DNA of 35,260 nt from a virus: IMG/VR virus record IMGVR_UViG_3300017971_000549, positions 1 to 35,260 of that record. The stretch is one strand, 5' to 3'. Positions 22,693 to 31,191 of this stretch are shown here, piece after piece. Positions within the stretch are counted from its first letter, which is position 1. Each line of letters starts with the position of its first letter. The notes beneath the pieces were generated by a model. It was given only the letters and a program-made list of their open reading frames with translations. It did no database searches and was not told the origin of the DNA. Both the position numbers and the translations under genes were made by a program.

Positions 22693-23520
22693 ATGTCAGA
22701 GACGAGGACGACGACGAAGAAGATGGCTGTGTCCTTGAAGGACGGCCGTCTTTACCGCGAGGTAACCGTGACGCTCGAGCAGAGCTTCCACCCGAACACG
22801 AAAAAGCTTATCTCCTCCAAGGAGATCGGCCGTGAAGAGGGGCGCCTCATGCGCAAGGCTAAGCCTGGCGAGAAGAACGCGGTTCAGCTAATGGACGACA
22901 ACTACGAGGTGGTGAACCTCGTAGAGGTGCCCGACAAGGCACCCGAGACGAAAACCGAGACGACGGAAACGACGGAGAAGGACGACATGGCAAAGAAGGC
23001 CGAGAAGCAGAAGGCAACCAAGGCGCCAGCGGCGAAGAAAGCCGCGACCAAGAAGGCGTCCAAGAAGCCCGCAACCAAGAAGAAGGCAGCGAAGAAGGCT
23101 GCTCCCAAGAAGAAAGCCGCGCCGAAGAAGAAGGCGCCAGCAAAGAAGGCGACCAAGAAGGCAGCTCCGAAGAAGAAGGCGACCAAGAAGGCAGCTCCGA
23201 AGAAGAAGGCAGCTCCGGCGAAGAAGGCTGCGAGCGGTCCGAAGCAGGCGCCTACCAGTGGTCAGTCCGGACCTCCTGTCGACTTGGCGGAGAAGAAGCT
23301 GAACGCCAAGGAGGAGAGGGTGCTGGGCGCGCTGTCCAACGGCGCGGGTGAGCAGACGCTCTCTGACCTCGCAGGCGTGTTCAAGGGTAAGCCGAAGGAT
23401 CAGGCCAACAGCTGGGTGCGGAACAGCCTTCGCCGGCTGGTCCGCGGCGCTCTGGTCGAGCAAGTATCGCGCGGCACGTACAAGGCCACGAAGGCGGGCA
23501 AGGCGCGCGCGGCCAAGTGA
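22693..23520 (+). CDS. Histone H1-like Lys/Ala-rich DNA-binding protein with terminal winged helix
   Basis: The 275-residue protein has three parts. Residues 1-80 are a folded domain (MAVSLKDGRLYREVTVTLEQ). About 95-185 is a low-complexity tail of repeated KKAAPKKKA/KKAT units, like histone H1 and bacterial HctB/AlgP-type proteins. About 195-275 looks like a winged helix (NAKEERVLGALSNGAGEQTLSDLA, VRNSLRRLVRGALVEQV). It should bind DNA non-specifically and could condense or organise phage or host DNA. GGAG lies upstream of the ATG, and the stop overlaps the GTG of the polymerase. Confidence 0.8.
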   Translation: MSETRTTTKKMAVSLKDGRLYREVTVTLEQSFHPNTKKLISSKEIGREEGRLMRKAKPGEKNAVQLMDDNYEVVNLVEVPDKAPETKTETTETTEKDDMAKKAEKQKATKAPAAKKAATKKASKKPATKKKAAKKAAPKKKAAPKKKAPAKKATKKAAPKKKATKKAAPKKKAAPAKKAASGPKQAPTSGQSGPPVDLAEKKLNAKEERVLGALSNGAGEQTLSDLAGVFKGKPKDQANSWVRNSLRRLVRGALVEQVSRGTYKATKAGKARAAK

Positions 23521-26297
23521 TCAGCTACGAGCTAGTCCTAGAGCCGGAGCGGCTCGGTCACATCGCCAACGAGATCGACCGCAACCCGGTTCTAGGGCTA
23601 GACATCGAGGCGACGTCTCTGTCGCCTCACCACGGTGACATTCGCCTTGTCCAGCTCAACACTGGGCAGGGCATCTACGTCATTGATCTGTTCGCGACGA
23701 AGACGCTCGGCCCCGTGCTCGACGCCATCCGCAGCGAGAGCACTATCAAGGTCATACAGCACGGGAAGTTTGAACAGTCGTGGTTTTTGCAGAAGTACGA
23801 CTGCGAGCTGTGGCCGTTGTTCGACACGTTTCGCTCGTCGGCGATGATCCACAACGGCAAGAACCTCAGCCACGGCCTGTACGATCTCTACAGCCGAGAG
23901 CTGAAGGTTCCTCCGGGCGTAGACGACATGTCCCATTCAGATTGGGGCGGCGAACTGAACCCCACGCAGCTGGAGTACGCGGCGGAGGACGTCACCTATC
24001 TTCTCAAGCTTCGCGAGTCGTTGAAGCCTAAGCTGGCGAAGGCCGGACTCAACAAGATCGCCCTGTTGGAGTTCGGCGCCATCATCGGCGAGGCGCGCAT
24101 CGAGACGAATGGCTTTGCGCTCGATAGCGAGCGCTGGTTGAAGGTGGCTGAGAAGAACAAGGCGCGTACGGAAGAGCTGCGCGTCCAGTTGGATCAGATG
24201 CTACCGCACCCGAAAGGGTTGCTCTGCCTTCCCGGCATCGATGCCGGGTTCAACCTCAACAGCCCGCAGCAGGTGCTCGAGAGCTTTCAGCGGCTGCTGG
24301 GTAAGAAGACCCCGCTCACAAACACGCGGTCCGACACGTTCGCGATGATCGCGACGAAGCACAAGGCCATTCCGGTCTTCATGGAGTATCGGACGGCGAG
24401 TAAGCGGGTCAACGCCTTCGGTCCGAAGTACCTCGAGCATCTCGATCCAGTAACCGGTCGCATCCACACAAGCTTCTGGCCACTGACCGGCGCAGGCCGG
24501 TACAGTTCAGGCGATCCAAACCTGCAGCAAATTCCTCGGGAGTTCGATTACCGTGACTGCTTCCGCCCGGGACCGGGGCGAATAATCGTTGTGTGTGACT
24601 ACGGGCAGATCGAGCTTCGGATAGCTGCGGAGATCACCCAGGACCCGACGCTGAAGGGCATTTATCTGAAGGGCGAAGACGCGCACAGGCGAACGGCTTC
24701 TCTTGTTTCGGGGAAGGCTTACGATGAGGTTACGAAGGGCCAACGGCAGGCGGCCAAGCCCGTCAACTTCGGGCTCATCTACGGGCTCGGGGCTGACTCT
24801 CTGGTCGTCTATTCGAAGGCCAACTACAACGTGACCATTTCGCTCAATGACGCGAAGCGCTTCATCAAGAAGTACTTCGAGGGCTACCCGCGAGTCAGGG
24901 CCTGGCAGGACCGAGTGCTGCGGGACGCCAAACGAGCCCCTTTCGCAAAGACTATTTGGGGGCGGCGGCGCTTTCTTGATCCTGAGAAGAAGCGCAACGA
25001 GTTCTATAACTGCCTGGACTTCGAGACAGAAGCGCTGACTCGAAGGGGTTGGGTCAGGGGTCCGGATCTGACGATGGACGATGAGATTCTTACGAAGAAT
25101 CCAGCTTCCGGTGTGTTGGAGTGGCAGGCGCCCAGCGACCTAAGAGTGTTCGCGCCAGAGGATCGGGAGCTGGTGGAGTTCAAGTCGAGATCCTTCCATG
25201 CTGTCTCGACGGACGACCACAGATGGTGGGTGTACAGCAAGGGGGCTAAGAGGGACGTGGAGCGACGCACCTCGACGATCTCTCGTCACGGGGACGACAG
25301 GATCCATAGGACGGGGAGGTACGTTGGGCCAGAGAGCGGACCTTTTTCAGACGACTTTGTCGAACTGGCTGGCTGGTGGCTAACTGATGGAGGGATCCAA
25401 AAGACTCGGCGAGTCTACGACCGTCCAGGCAAGAGCGGCCCGAAGCCCAGCGGGGTGTCGCTCAAGCTGTACCAGAGCGAGACCGCGAATGCGCACAAGG
25501 CTGCCAGGATAGAGTCGCTGTTGGGGAGGATGGGTATTGAATTCAGCAAGCACCCGAACGAGGAGTCGGGTGTGGCTATGTGGTACTTCCGCCATCCAGT
25601 CAACGAGGTACTAGTCGAGCTGTGCCCCCAGCGGTTGCTGACAATGGACTTACTCAACCACCTTCCGTCGCGCCAGTGTCACTTGCTGCTTCGGACGATG
25701 ATTGATGGGGATGGGTGGCGCAGCGGAAAGACTGGGTTCGTTTGCCGAAAGAGAGCCGGAGCCGAGGCTTTTCAGATCTTGTGTACTCTTTGTGGAGCTG
25801 CTGCTTCGATCGTCGAGAGGGATATGCGCAAATACCGCCCGCGGTCAGGCAAGCTCAAAAACGTTCCGAAAGGAAAGAAGCACTGGCAGGTAACAGTACT
25901 GAGACGAGACAAGGTACAAGTGCTGAAGCGCCATGTGACGAGGCTACGGGGACGCTTCGGCATTTGGTGTCCGATCGTGCCTAACACGTTCTTCGTGGCT
26001 CGGCGCAGCGGTCACGTTTTTGTCACGGGCAACACGCCAGTGCAAGGTACGGGGGCGGACGGCCTGAAGCGCGCTCTGCGCAACGTCTACTATCGGCTGA
26101 AGAAGTACGGCAAGCGTGCGCAGATGGTCCACATGGTCCACGATGAGATCGTGGTGGAGTGTGATGATGATCCCGAGCTGGTCGCGGAGATAAAGCCGGA
26201 GATCGAACAGGGCATGATAGAGGGCATCCAGCCGATGCTCCGCACGGTGCCTGTTACCGCGGACGCCGACGTGGGACCTTCGTGGGCGGCACACTGA
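23517..26297 (+). CDS. polA: Family A DNA polymerase interrupted by an intein
   Basis: The 926-codon frame encodes a 585-residue polymerase after splicing. An N-terminal 3'-5' exonuclease domain has DIE (D29, E31) and YLLKL-type motifs. Polymerase motif A is DYGQIELR from D361, motif B is RQAAKPVNFGLIYG from R410, and motif C is HDEIVVE from H875, all typical of PolA. There is no 5'-3' exonuclease. Residues 499-839 (25011-26033) are an intein inserted between NEFYN and TPVQGTGADG, a conserved spot in the polymerase active-site region, so the enzyme cannot work until spliced. The GTG start overlaps the preceding stop. Confidence 0.92.
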   Translation: MISYELVLEPERLGHIANEIDRNPVLGLDIEATSLSPHHGDIRLVQLNTGQGIYVIDLFATKTLGPVLDAIRSESTIKVIQHGKFEQSWFLQKYDCELWPLFDTFRSSAMIHNGKNLSHGLYDLYSRELKVPPGVDDMSHSDWGGELNPTQLEYAAEDVTYLLKLRESLKPKLAKAGLNKIALLEFGAIIGEARIETNGFALDSERWLKVAEKNKARTEELRVQLDQMLPHPKGLLCLPGIDAGFNLNSPQQVLESFQRLLGKKTPLTNTRSDTFAMIATKHKAIPVFMEYRTASKRVNAFGPKYLEHLDPVTGRIHTSFWPLTGAGRYSSGDPNLQQIPREFDYRDCFRPGPGRIIVVCDYGQIELRIAAEITQDPTLKGIYLKGEDAHRRTASLVSGKAYDEVTKGQRQAAKPVNFGLIYGLGADSLVVYSKANYNVTISLNDAKRFIKKYFEGYPRVRAWQDRVLRDAKRAPFAKTIWGRRRFLDPEKKRNEFYNCLDFETEALTRRGWVRGPDLTMDDEILTKNPASGVLEWQAPSDLRVFAPEDRELVEFKSRSFHAVSTDDHRWWVYSKGAKRDVERRTSTISRHGDDRIHRTGRYVGPESGPFSDDFVELAGWWLTDGGIQKTRRVYDRPGKSGPKPSGVSLKLYQSETANAHKAARIESLLGRMGIEFSKHPNEESGVAMWYFRHPVNEVLVELCPQRLLTMDLLNHLPSRQCHLLLRTMIDGDGWRSGKTGFVCRKRAGAEAFQILCTLCGAAASIVERDMRKYRPRSGKLKNVPKGKKHWQVTVLRRDKVQVLKRHVTRLRGRFGIWCPIVPNTFFVARRSGHVFVTGNTPVQGTGADGLKRALRNVYYRLKKYGKRAQMVHMVHDEIVVECDDDPELVAEIKPEIEQGMIEGIQPMLRTVPVTADADVGPSWAAH
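25011..26033 (+). mobile_element. Intein with LAGLIDADG homing endonuclease in the polymerase
   Basis: This 341-residue element begins with C499 (CLDFETEALTRRGW, block A). Block B is VSTDDHRWWV, with the T-x-x-H signature. Two LAGLIDADG-type motifs follow: LAGWWLTDGG (617-626) and LLRTMIDGDG (724-733), both with the catalytic aspartate. The end is VARRSGHVFVTGN with N839 and T840 as the +1 nucleophile. The residue before the terminal Asn is Gly where most inteins have His, which can slow or alter Asn cyclisation. Both endonuclease aspartates are present, so the element may still be mobile. Confidence 0.9.
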
Positions 26298-26334
26298 GCG
26301 CAAATAATGGCACGTCTGACAGCTGGGCAGCTCA

Positions 26335-26363
26335 TTGACAATCCCCTAACCACATGGTAGCGT
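26335..26363 (+). promoter_or_regulatory. Sigma70-like promoter, apparently leaderless
   Basis: TTGACA (26335-26340), a 17-nt spacer ending in TGG and TAGCGT (26358-26363) are present. Counting seven bases on gives a start exactly at ATG 26370. No ribosome binding site precedes that ATG. Confidence 0.6.
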
Positions 26364-26369
26364 GGTAGC

Positions 26370-26945
26370 ATGAGCTACGTAGAGGTATTCAGGGTGGACA
26401 AGGACGGTGATGTGGTGTCGTACGACACGGCGCGCAACAACCACGGCTTTGCACCGCTTGTGTGGGAGAAGCTGGGCGAGAAGTACGAGGTGCCGCGGAC
26501 GAACGAGTACTATCTCATGATGGACAAGCCTGCGCTGGAGGCGACATGGAAGCTACGCGGCGAGGGTAAGCTAGACCGGCTCGACAACGTGCTCATGGGG
26601 GCCACGTTCGACCGCGTGTGGGTGAAGCGCGAAGACGTGCCGCTGCTTGTCGAAGCCTGCCGCCGATTCCATCGGGATCACATTGCGGGGGCGAAGTTGG
26701 TGGACACCGTAGACAGGACAGCCGACCTGCTGGAGGAGATGTTCAAGGAGTTCTCGGACGATCTCGGAGTAGCCTTCAACATGTGCTCGGCCAATGGGGC
26801 GTTCTGGCACGTACGCGTACCTTGCTCCGAGTGCGGCTGTACTTGCAACGGCGACACAAGGCCCTACAACGTCAAGACCGACGACGAGCAACCGGACGGC
26901 GAGTACTACGGCGAGAGTGCTTGGGTGTTGGAGGTGCCGTCGTGA
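26370..26945 (+). CDS. Hypothetical protein with a C-terminal cysteine cluster
   Basis: The 191-residue product has an alpha/beta N-terminal part (VEVFRVDKDGDVVSYDTA) and helical middle. A late VPCSECGCTCNG segment holds four cysteines, a likely metal site. No family is recognised. Its start lies just after a promoter -10 box without a Shine-Dalgarno sequence, suggesting a leaderless message. The stop overlaps the GTG of the next gene. Confidence 0.6.
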   Translation: MSYVEVFRVDKDGDVVSYDTARNNHGFAPLVWEKLGEKYEVPRTNEYYLMMDKPALEATWKLRGEGKLDRLDNVLMGATFDRVWVKREDVPLLVEACRRFHRDHIAGAKLVDTVDRTADLLEEMFKEFSDDLGVAFNMCSANGAFWHVRVPCSECGCTCNGDTRPYNVKTDDEQPDGEYYGESAWVLEVPS

Positions 26946-27133
26946 CCATCGAGGAGCTGAAGCGGCGGTATAAGGAAGCGAAAGCGCTTGCCGAGGCGGA
27001 GCGCGCTCGTCTTGAGGAGATGCGGTCTGCCTTTGCGGCTCAGTGTTCGACAGTGGAGAGCTTGGAGGCGGAGGTGAGGAGACTCAAGGAGTCTCTAACC
27101 GGAGAGCTTTTGGCGCAGGAGGGTCTGTCATGA
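26942..27133 (+). CDS. Small coiled-coil protein
   Basis: GTG 26942 overlaps the previous TGA and has GGAGG at about 7 nt, which decides it against starts further upstream in the same frame. The 63-residue product is one long charged helix (TIEELKRRYKEAKALAEAER; ESLEAEVRRLKESL) with heptad character. It is probably a dimeric coiled coil. Function unknown. It overlaps the next gene by 4 nt. Confidence 0.6.
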   Translation: MTIEELKRRYKEAKALAEAERARLEEMRSAFAAQCSTVESLEAEVRRLKESLTGELLAQEGLS

Positions 27134-28083
27134 TGACGCTGAAGATGCTGCGAGCCCTCAAGACCTTCGTGAGACACGGGCTCGACTTTCTCGAGGCGGA
27201 CGCCAACACAGCGGGGGTGCCGCTAGAGCGCGTTCTGACGGCCTTTCGCCGGGCGGCGCAGCGGAACCAAGCCGAGCTGGAAAAGCTCGCTGGGGAGGAT
27301 TCTGACGCGACCGAAGGCCGTTTGGCTGTGGACCGCGAGTCTCTCGGTCGGCTCGTCCGCGCGGTGTGGGTGGAGTGGGCTGAGGAGCAGGACGCCCCGA
27401 AGGAGAGTTGGCTGCTTCCTTGGGAGCAGCTGGACGAGGAGATGCGGGAGGTCGACCGAGACATCGGCGAGGCGGTAGCGATGCGCGCGCAGCGGAGGCT
27501 TGCGCGGCAGATGGAGATCCGAGAGAAGAACCAGGAAGAGCGGGAGGCGTGGTCTCGCAACCAGCAGGAGGAGGTTGACGGCATTTTCACTCTGCTGGAC
27601 GACCTCAAGGCGGAGGACGAGACGAGGCTCGAGACGCTGAAGCGGATTCTCAAGTACTCGCCATACGTGCCGCCAGTGGTTGGAGCTGAGGTCGGGGCCG
27701 AGGTTCACGACTGGGAGGCACTGCATCCGGAAGGGCTAGAAGTCCGGTGCAGGCGTTGTGGCATCTACGATAGCCCGTGGAGCGGTGAGATTCTTAGCGA
27801 CTCTACTCGAGCTTGCATTCCTGCCGACCTCGACAAGACGAAGACGCTCTACTTGACGATCCGTTTCGACGACAGGGAGGGGCGCGAAACGATGGAGGCA
27901 CGAGCGCCTTGGGACATGCTCGAGGACCTGCAGGCGATCAGCGGCATCGACGCTGAGGTAGAGTGGGCGACGGTGCTAGCGTTTGAGATCAACGCCAGGC
28001 GCATGGTCCGTCTCGCGCTCGCTCGGATGATGGGAGATCGAAGTGGTACCTTGCGACCATCCAAACAGAGAGAAGACGGGTAG
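27130..28083 (+). CDS. Hypothetical 317-residue protein with long helical middle
   Basis: ATG 27130 (a second ATG follows at 27133) has GGAGG at about 7 nt. Residues about 100-190 are a long charged helix (MREVDRDIGEAVAMRAQRRL; QMEIREKNQEEREAWSRNQQ). The remainder is mixed, with CRRCGIYDSPWSGE, a possible half of a metal site. No family is recognised. It overlaps the following zinc-binding protein by 41 nt and is upstream of the terminase genes, but there is no evidence it is structural. Confidence 0.6.
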   Translation: MMTLKMLRALKTFVRHGLDFLEADANTAGVPLERVLTAFRRAAQRNQAELEKLAGEDSDATEGRLAVDRESLGRLVRAVWVEWAEEQDAPKESWLLPWEQLDEEMREVDRDIGEAVAMRAQRRLARQMEIREKNQEEREAWSRNQQEEVDGIFTLLDDLKAEDETRLETLKRILKYSPYVPPVVGAEVGAEVHDWEALHPEGLEVRCRRCGIYDSPWSGEILSDSTRACIPADLDKTKTLYLTIRFDDREGRETMEARAPWDMLEDLQAISGIDAEVEWATVLAFEINARRMVRLALARMMGDRSGTLRPSKQREDG

Positions 28084-28237
28084 GGTTTTCTACACCGACC
28101 CCTTGCTCGAGGAGTGGCGTTGTTTGGACTGCGGCACCACTTGGAACGAAGACGAGCCCGAGTCGAAGGCCGACTGGGATCGACGCATGGCTCCCTGCGG
28201 GCCTTCTTGCCGGCTCTGTAATCCGGACGACTCCTAG
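28043..28237 (+). CDS. Small zinc-binding protein
   Basis: GTG 28043 has GGGAG about 6 nt upstream and overlaps the preceding gene. The 64-residue product carries C4/H6 (PCDHP), a CLDC pair in WRCLDCGTTW, and a C-terminal CGPSCRLC cluster, enough ligands for one or two zinc sites. No family is recognised. The next 100 nt hold a 6-bp inverted repeat (CGAGAA/TTCTCG) and a promoter but no gene. Confidence 0.55.
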   Translation: MVPCDHPNREKTGRVFYTDPLLEEWRCLDCGTTWNEDEPESKADWDRRMAPCGPSCRLCNPDDS

Positions 28238-28303
28238 TCCGTCTCCGGCGAGAAAGTCGCTCCTGTGTGCCTTCTCGGCCGACTACGGGCTGCTCTGAAC
28301 CGC

Positions 28304-28331
28304 CTGACCATCCGTCCCTTTGTGGTACACT
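28304..28331 (+). promoter_or_regulatory. Promoter for the packaging operon, apparently leaderless
   Basis: CTGACC (28304-28309), a 16-nt spacer ending in TGTGG (extended -10) and TACACT (28326-28331). Seven bases downstream is exactly GTG 28338, the start of the terminase small-subunit candidate. It would drive terminase and possibly head genes. Confidence 0.55.
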
Positions 28332-28337
28332 GGGAGC

Positions 28338-29057
28338 GTGGCGAAAAATAACGGAAAGAAGCCGCGCCCTGCAGCGTTCAGAACGAAGGCGACTGACAGG
28401 CGCAGGGGATTCAAGAAGATCCGCATGCTCAAGTGCTTCGACGAGCTGCACAGTCGGATCTGTGAGGGTTGGACTCCCCGCGTGTTGGCTACGTGGGTAC
28501 AGGAAGAGCAGAAGGAGTACACGGATGTCTCGCACGAGGGGCTCACTTCACTGATTCGCCGGTATCGCGACTCGCTGCCTCCGGCCGAGCTAGTGAAGAA
28601 CGGCATGCCGCGCTACATGGACATCGCGAAGGAGCGTCTGGACGAAGGCATGAACGAGCTGGACGAGCTGTGGGACCTGTACGCGCTTCAGAAGAAGCGG
28701 CTGCAGATCGAGTTCGAAAACGAGCAGACAGTGCGCAAGCTCTTTCCGACGATGACGCAGGAGATCCGAGCCACGCGCGAGGTGCTATCGACCATCGCGC
28801 AGCTGAAGATGGACCTCGGCCTGAACGATCGGCATCTCGGGACGGTGGACGTCGATGCTCACATCACAGCACACGTCGATGGCAAGTATTCCGATCCGAC
28901 TGTCGCTAAGGTGCTGTCCGATCCGGTCAAGAGGCAGAAACTTTTGGGCATTGCTAAGCGAATCACCAAGCGCGTAGACAAACCGGTCATTGAGGCTGAG
29001 GCGGAGGTGGTGGTCCGCGAAGACGAGGGGGAAGGGCTGCAGGAGACCGGCGCGTGA
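28338..29057 (+). CDS. Terminase small subunit candidate
   Basis: I start at GTG 28338 (MAKNNGKKPRPAAFRTKATD) because upstream TTG 28320 would place codons inside the -10 box. The 239-residue protein has a basic N-terminus, a likely HTH (CEGWTPRVLATWVQEEQKEY, then SLIRRYRDSLPP), a long central helix (DIAKERLDEGMNELDELWDLY) and a charged C-terminus. DNA-binding N-terminus, oligomerising helices and position directly before the large terminase fit a small terminase subunit. No sequence signature makes this certain. The stop overlaps the GTG of the large subunit. Confidence 0.65.
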   Translation: MAKNNGKKPRPAAFRTKATDRRRGFKKIRMLKCFDELHSRICEGWTPRVLATWVQEEQKEYTDVSHEGLTSLIRRYRDSLPPAELVKNGMPRYMDIAKERLDEGMNELDELWDLYALQKKRLQIEFENEQTVRKLFPTMTQEIRATREVLSTIAQLKMDLGLNDRHLGTVDVDAHITAHVDGKYSDPTVAKVLSDPVKRQKLLGIAKRITKRVDKPVIEAEAEVVVREDEGEGLQETGA

Positions 29058-31156
29058 TTATCGATCGCTCAGGGAGATCCCACAGCCGTCTCACAGACGC
29101 GGAAGAAGAAGCTGCACTACAGAAGGAGCTGGCCGCGCTCTCGCCCGACGAGCGCAAAGCCCTGCTGCTGATGCTGGCGGAGCTGGAGGGAGATCAAGAG
29201 GAAGGCGAGACTCCCCTCATCGTCAAGGTGGGCGAAGCCGAGTTCAAACACACGCCGGTCGACATCGAGACGTTCGTCAAGGACGACTACTACCTCGGGG
29301 CTACAAGCAGCATGCTCTATCCGAAGCTGCTGAAGGACATGGAGGAGCTGTTTTCGGGCGGCTTCGTCGGGGGGTATAACGAGGCGATCCTTACCGGAAG
29401 CATTGGCTGGGGAAAGACGTTCTTCTCGTCGATAGGCATCTGTCGGATCTTGTACGAGCTATCCTGCCTTACCGACCCACACCGCTCGCTCGGACTTGCG
29501 CCCGACACAGACATCTCGATCATATGCCTCTCGGTCAACGAGGCGCTCGCAATGAAGGTTGCGTTTGACAACGTAGCCAGCAAGCTGAAGGCGAGCCCCT
29601 ACTTCGCCGAGCACTTCCCGTTCAAGCCTACGCGCAAGGAGCTACGGTTTCCACACAACGTCTGGATCGCAGCGCGCGCGACGACCGACACATCCGCGCT
29701 CGGTCTGAACGTTGTGAGCGCGCTCGTGGACGAGTCGAACTTTTTGGATAGGGGTAAGAAAGTCGACAAGCGCTACGGAGCCATCGACCACGCAGAGACG
29801 ATCTACACCGGCCTGAAGCGACGTATCAAGTCCCGGTTCATGAAGCTCGGAGCGCTGCCGGGGATCATGTTCTTGGTGTCTTCTAAGAAGACCACGGACG
29901 ACTTTACGGCGCGGCGCATCCGCGAAAGCAGGAACGAGACCTCTGTGTTCGTCCGAGACTATGCGACGTGGGACGTGCGGCCCGAGGACTTTGCTCACTC
30001 ACCTCGCTTCTTTGTGGTCTGCGGAAACGAGCAGGCCCCGTCGCGTATTCTAGATCCCGGCGAGGCGAAGGTTGTGACTGAGGAGTCGCTGCCGGACGGC
30101 TGCTCGCTCGTGAAGGTGCCAGAGGAGTTTCGGCCCGACTTCGAGAACGATCTAGAAGGCGCGTTGCGAGACATCGCGGGGCTCTCGACGGTAGCCATCG
30201 CTCCGTTCATTCAGCGGCGCGACAAGCTCGTATACAACCCTGACAGGACACATCCGTTTAGTGTGGAGATATACGATCCTTCGAAGCCGGGTACGTTCAT
30301 GTGGGATCGAATGATACGGGAGGGCACCGTCAAGGACTTCTCTGGGTTCACGCACAAGGTCATTCGCCCGATCGTCAATCCCAAGGCTGCGCGGCACATT
30401 CACATCGACCCTGCGTATCGAAAGGACGCTGTCGGTTTCTGCATGGGCCACATCAGCGACTGGAAGGACGTGGTTAGGAGGTCGGAGAGCGGCGAGGTGT
30501 ATCAGGAGCGCGCGCCGGTCCTCTACGTGGACTTGATTCTACAGATCGTTCCTCCCGTGGGAGACGAGATTATACTGGGGGACTTGCGCCGGATGGTCTA
30601 CGAGCTGAGCGACCACGGGTACATGATCACCTACATCACCTTGGATACCTGGCAGTCGGTCGAGGCGCTACAGCAGCTGAAGGCGAAGGGCTTCTATGCG
30701 GAGCACCTGTCTGTCGACACGAAGATGGACCCGTACGAGAAGCTCAAGTCGGCGTTCTACGAGGGGCGCATCAACGTCTATAACTATCCTGTGTTGTTCA
30801 GGGAGCTGAAGCAGCTGGAGAAGGACGAGAAGAAGAGGAAGATCGACCATCCGCCGCGCGGCAGCAAGGACGTGGCCGACGCGCTGGCGGGTTGTGTGTA
30901 CACGCTGACAGAGCATCAATCAACACAACCCCTTCCGATCTTGCAGGGGGTGTCGTATTCTCCAGACGCTTGGATGGAAGAGCAACTGCAACACGCCGCC
31001 GCTTCAAGGGAGAGCGCTCCGGACAACGGGCGCTTCTTCCCACCGACGCGTAATTCGCCCGGTGGGGGCTTTCCCCTTCAGGTTCTCCCACCGATCATAG
31101 GCGGCCAATCAGGCGGCTTTGGTCAAGGCGGCGACAGCAACGGATGGGGACCGTAG
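29054..31156 (+). CDS. terL: Terminase large subunit
   Basis: The 700-residue packaging motor has an N-terminal ATPase with Walker A GSIGWGKT (115-122) and Walker B VSALVDES with D226-E227. The C-terminal RNase H-fold nuclease starts at HIHIDPAYRKDAVGF (Asp near residue 452) and ends with a VADALAG segment near 605. This is the T4 gp17-type layout that cuts and pumps DNA into proheads. The C-terminal 60 residues are Gly/Pro-rich and probably flexible. The GTG start overlaps the small-subunit stop by 4 nt. Confidence 0.92.
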   Translation: MIIDRSGRSHSRLTDAEEEAALQKELAALSPDERKALLLMLAELEGDQEEGETPLIVKVGEAEFKHTPVDIETFVKDDYYLGATSSMLYPKLLKDMEELFSGGFVGGYNEAILTGSIGWGKTFFSSIGICRILYELSCLTDPHRSLGLAPDTDISIICLSVNEALAMKVAFDNVASKLKASPYFAEHFPFKPTRKELRFPHNVWIAARATTDTSALGLNVVSALVDESNFLDRGKKVDKRYGAIDHAETIYTGLKRRIKSRFMKLGALPGIMFLVSSKKTTDDFTARRIRESRNETSVFVRDYATWDVRPEDFAHSPRFFVVCGNEQAPSRILDPGEAKVVTEESLPDGCSLVKVPEEFRPDFENDLEGALRDIAGLSTVAIAPFIQRRDKLVYNPDRTHPFSVEIYDPSKPGTFMWDRMIREGTVKDFSGFTHKVIRPIVNPKAARHIHIDPAYRKDAVGFCMGHISDWKDVVRRSESGEVYQERAPVLYVDLILQIVPPVGDEIILGDLRRMVYELSDHGYMITYITLDTWQSVEALQQLKAKGFYAEHLSVDTKMDPYEKLKSAFYEGRINVYNYPVLFRELKQLEKDEKKRKIDHPPRGSKDVADALAGCVYTLTEHQSTQPLPILQGVSYSPDAWMEEQLQHAAASRESAPDNGRFFPPTRNSPGGGFPLQVLPPIIGGQSGGFGQGGDSNGWGP

Positions 31157-31160
31157 GATA

Positions 31161-31174
31161 CGACCGCGCGGTCG
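31161..31174. repeat. 14-bp perfect palindrome in a short intergenic gap
   Basis: CGACCGCGCGGTCG is self-complementary over 14 bp and sits between the terminase stop and the AGGAGG of the next gene. It could be an operator, a processing site, or a small hairpin masking translation. No promoter boxes are visible beside it. Confidence 0.5.
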
Positions 31175-31191
31175 CATAGGAGGATGACAGG

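Noticed and set aside
23023-23230. DNA tandem-repeat or satellite region
   Set aside because: The periodicity reflects codon repeats for KKAAPKKKA-type protein segments with varying synonymous bases, so it is a protein-level repeat.
22888-23463. Minus-strand Leu/Arg-rich ORF opposite the Lys/Ala-rich gene
   Set aside because: It is the antisense of a low-complexity Lys/Ala tail, which automatically gives Leu/Arg/Phe runs; the + strand gene has promoter, leader and ribosome binding site.
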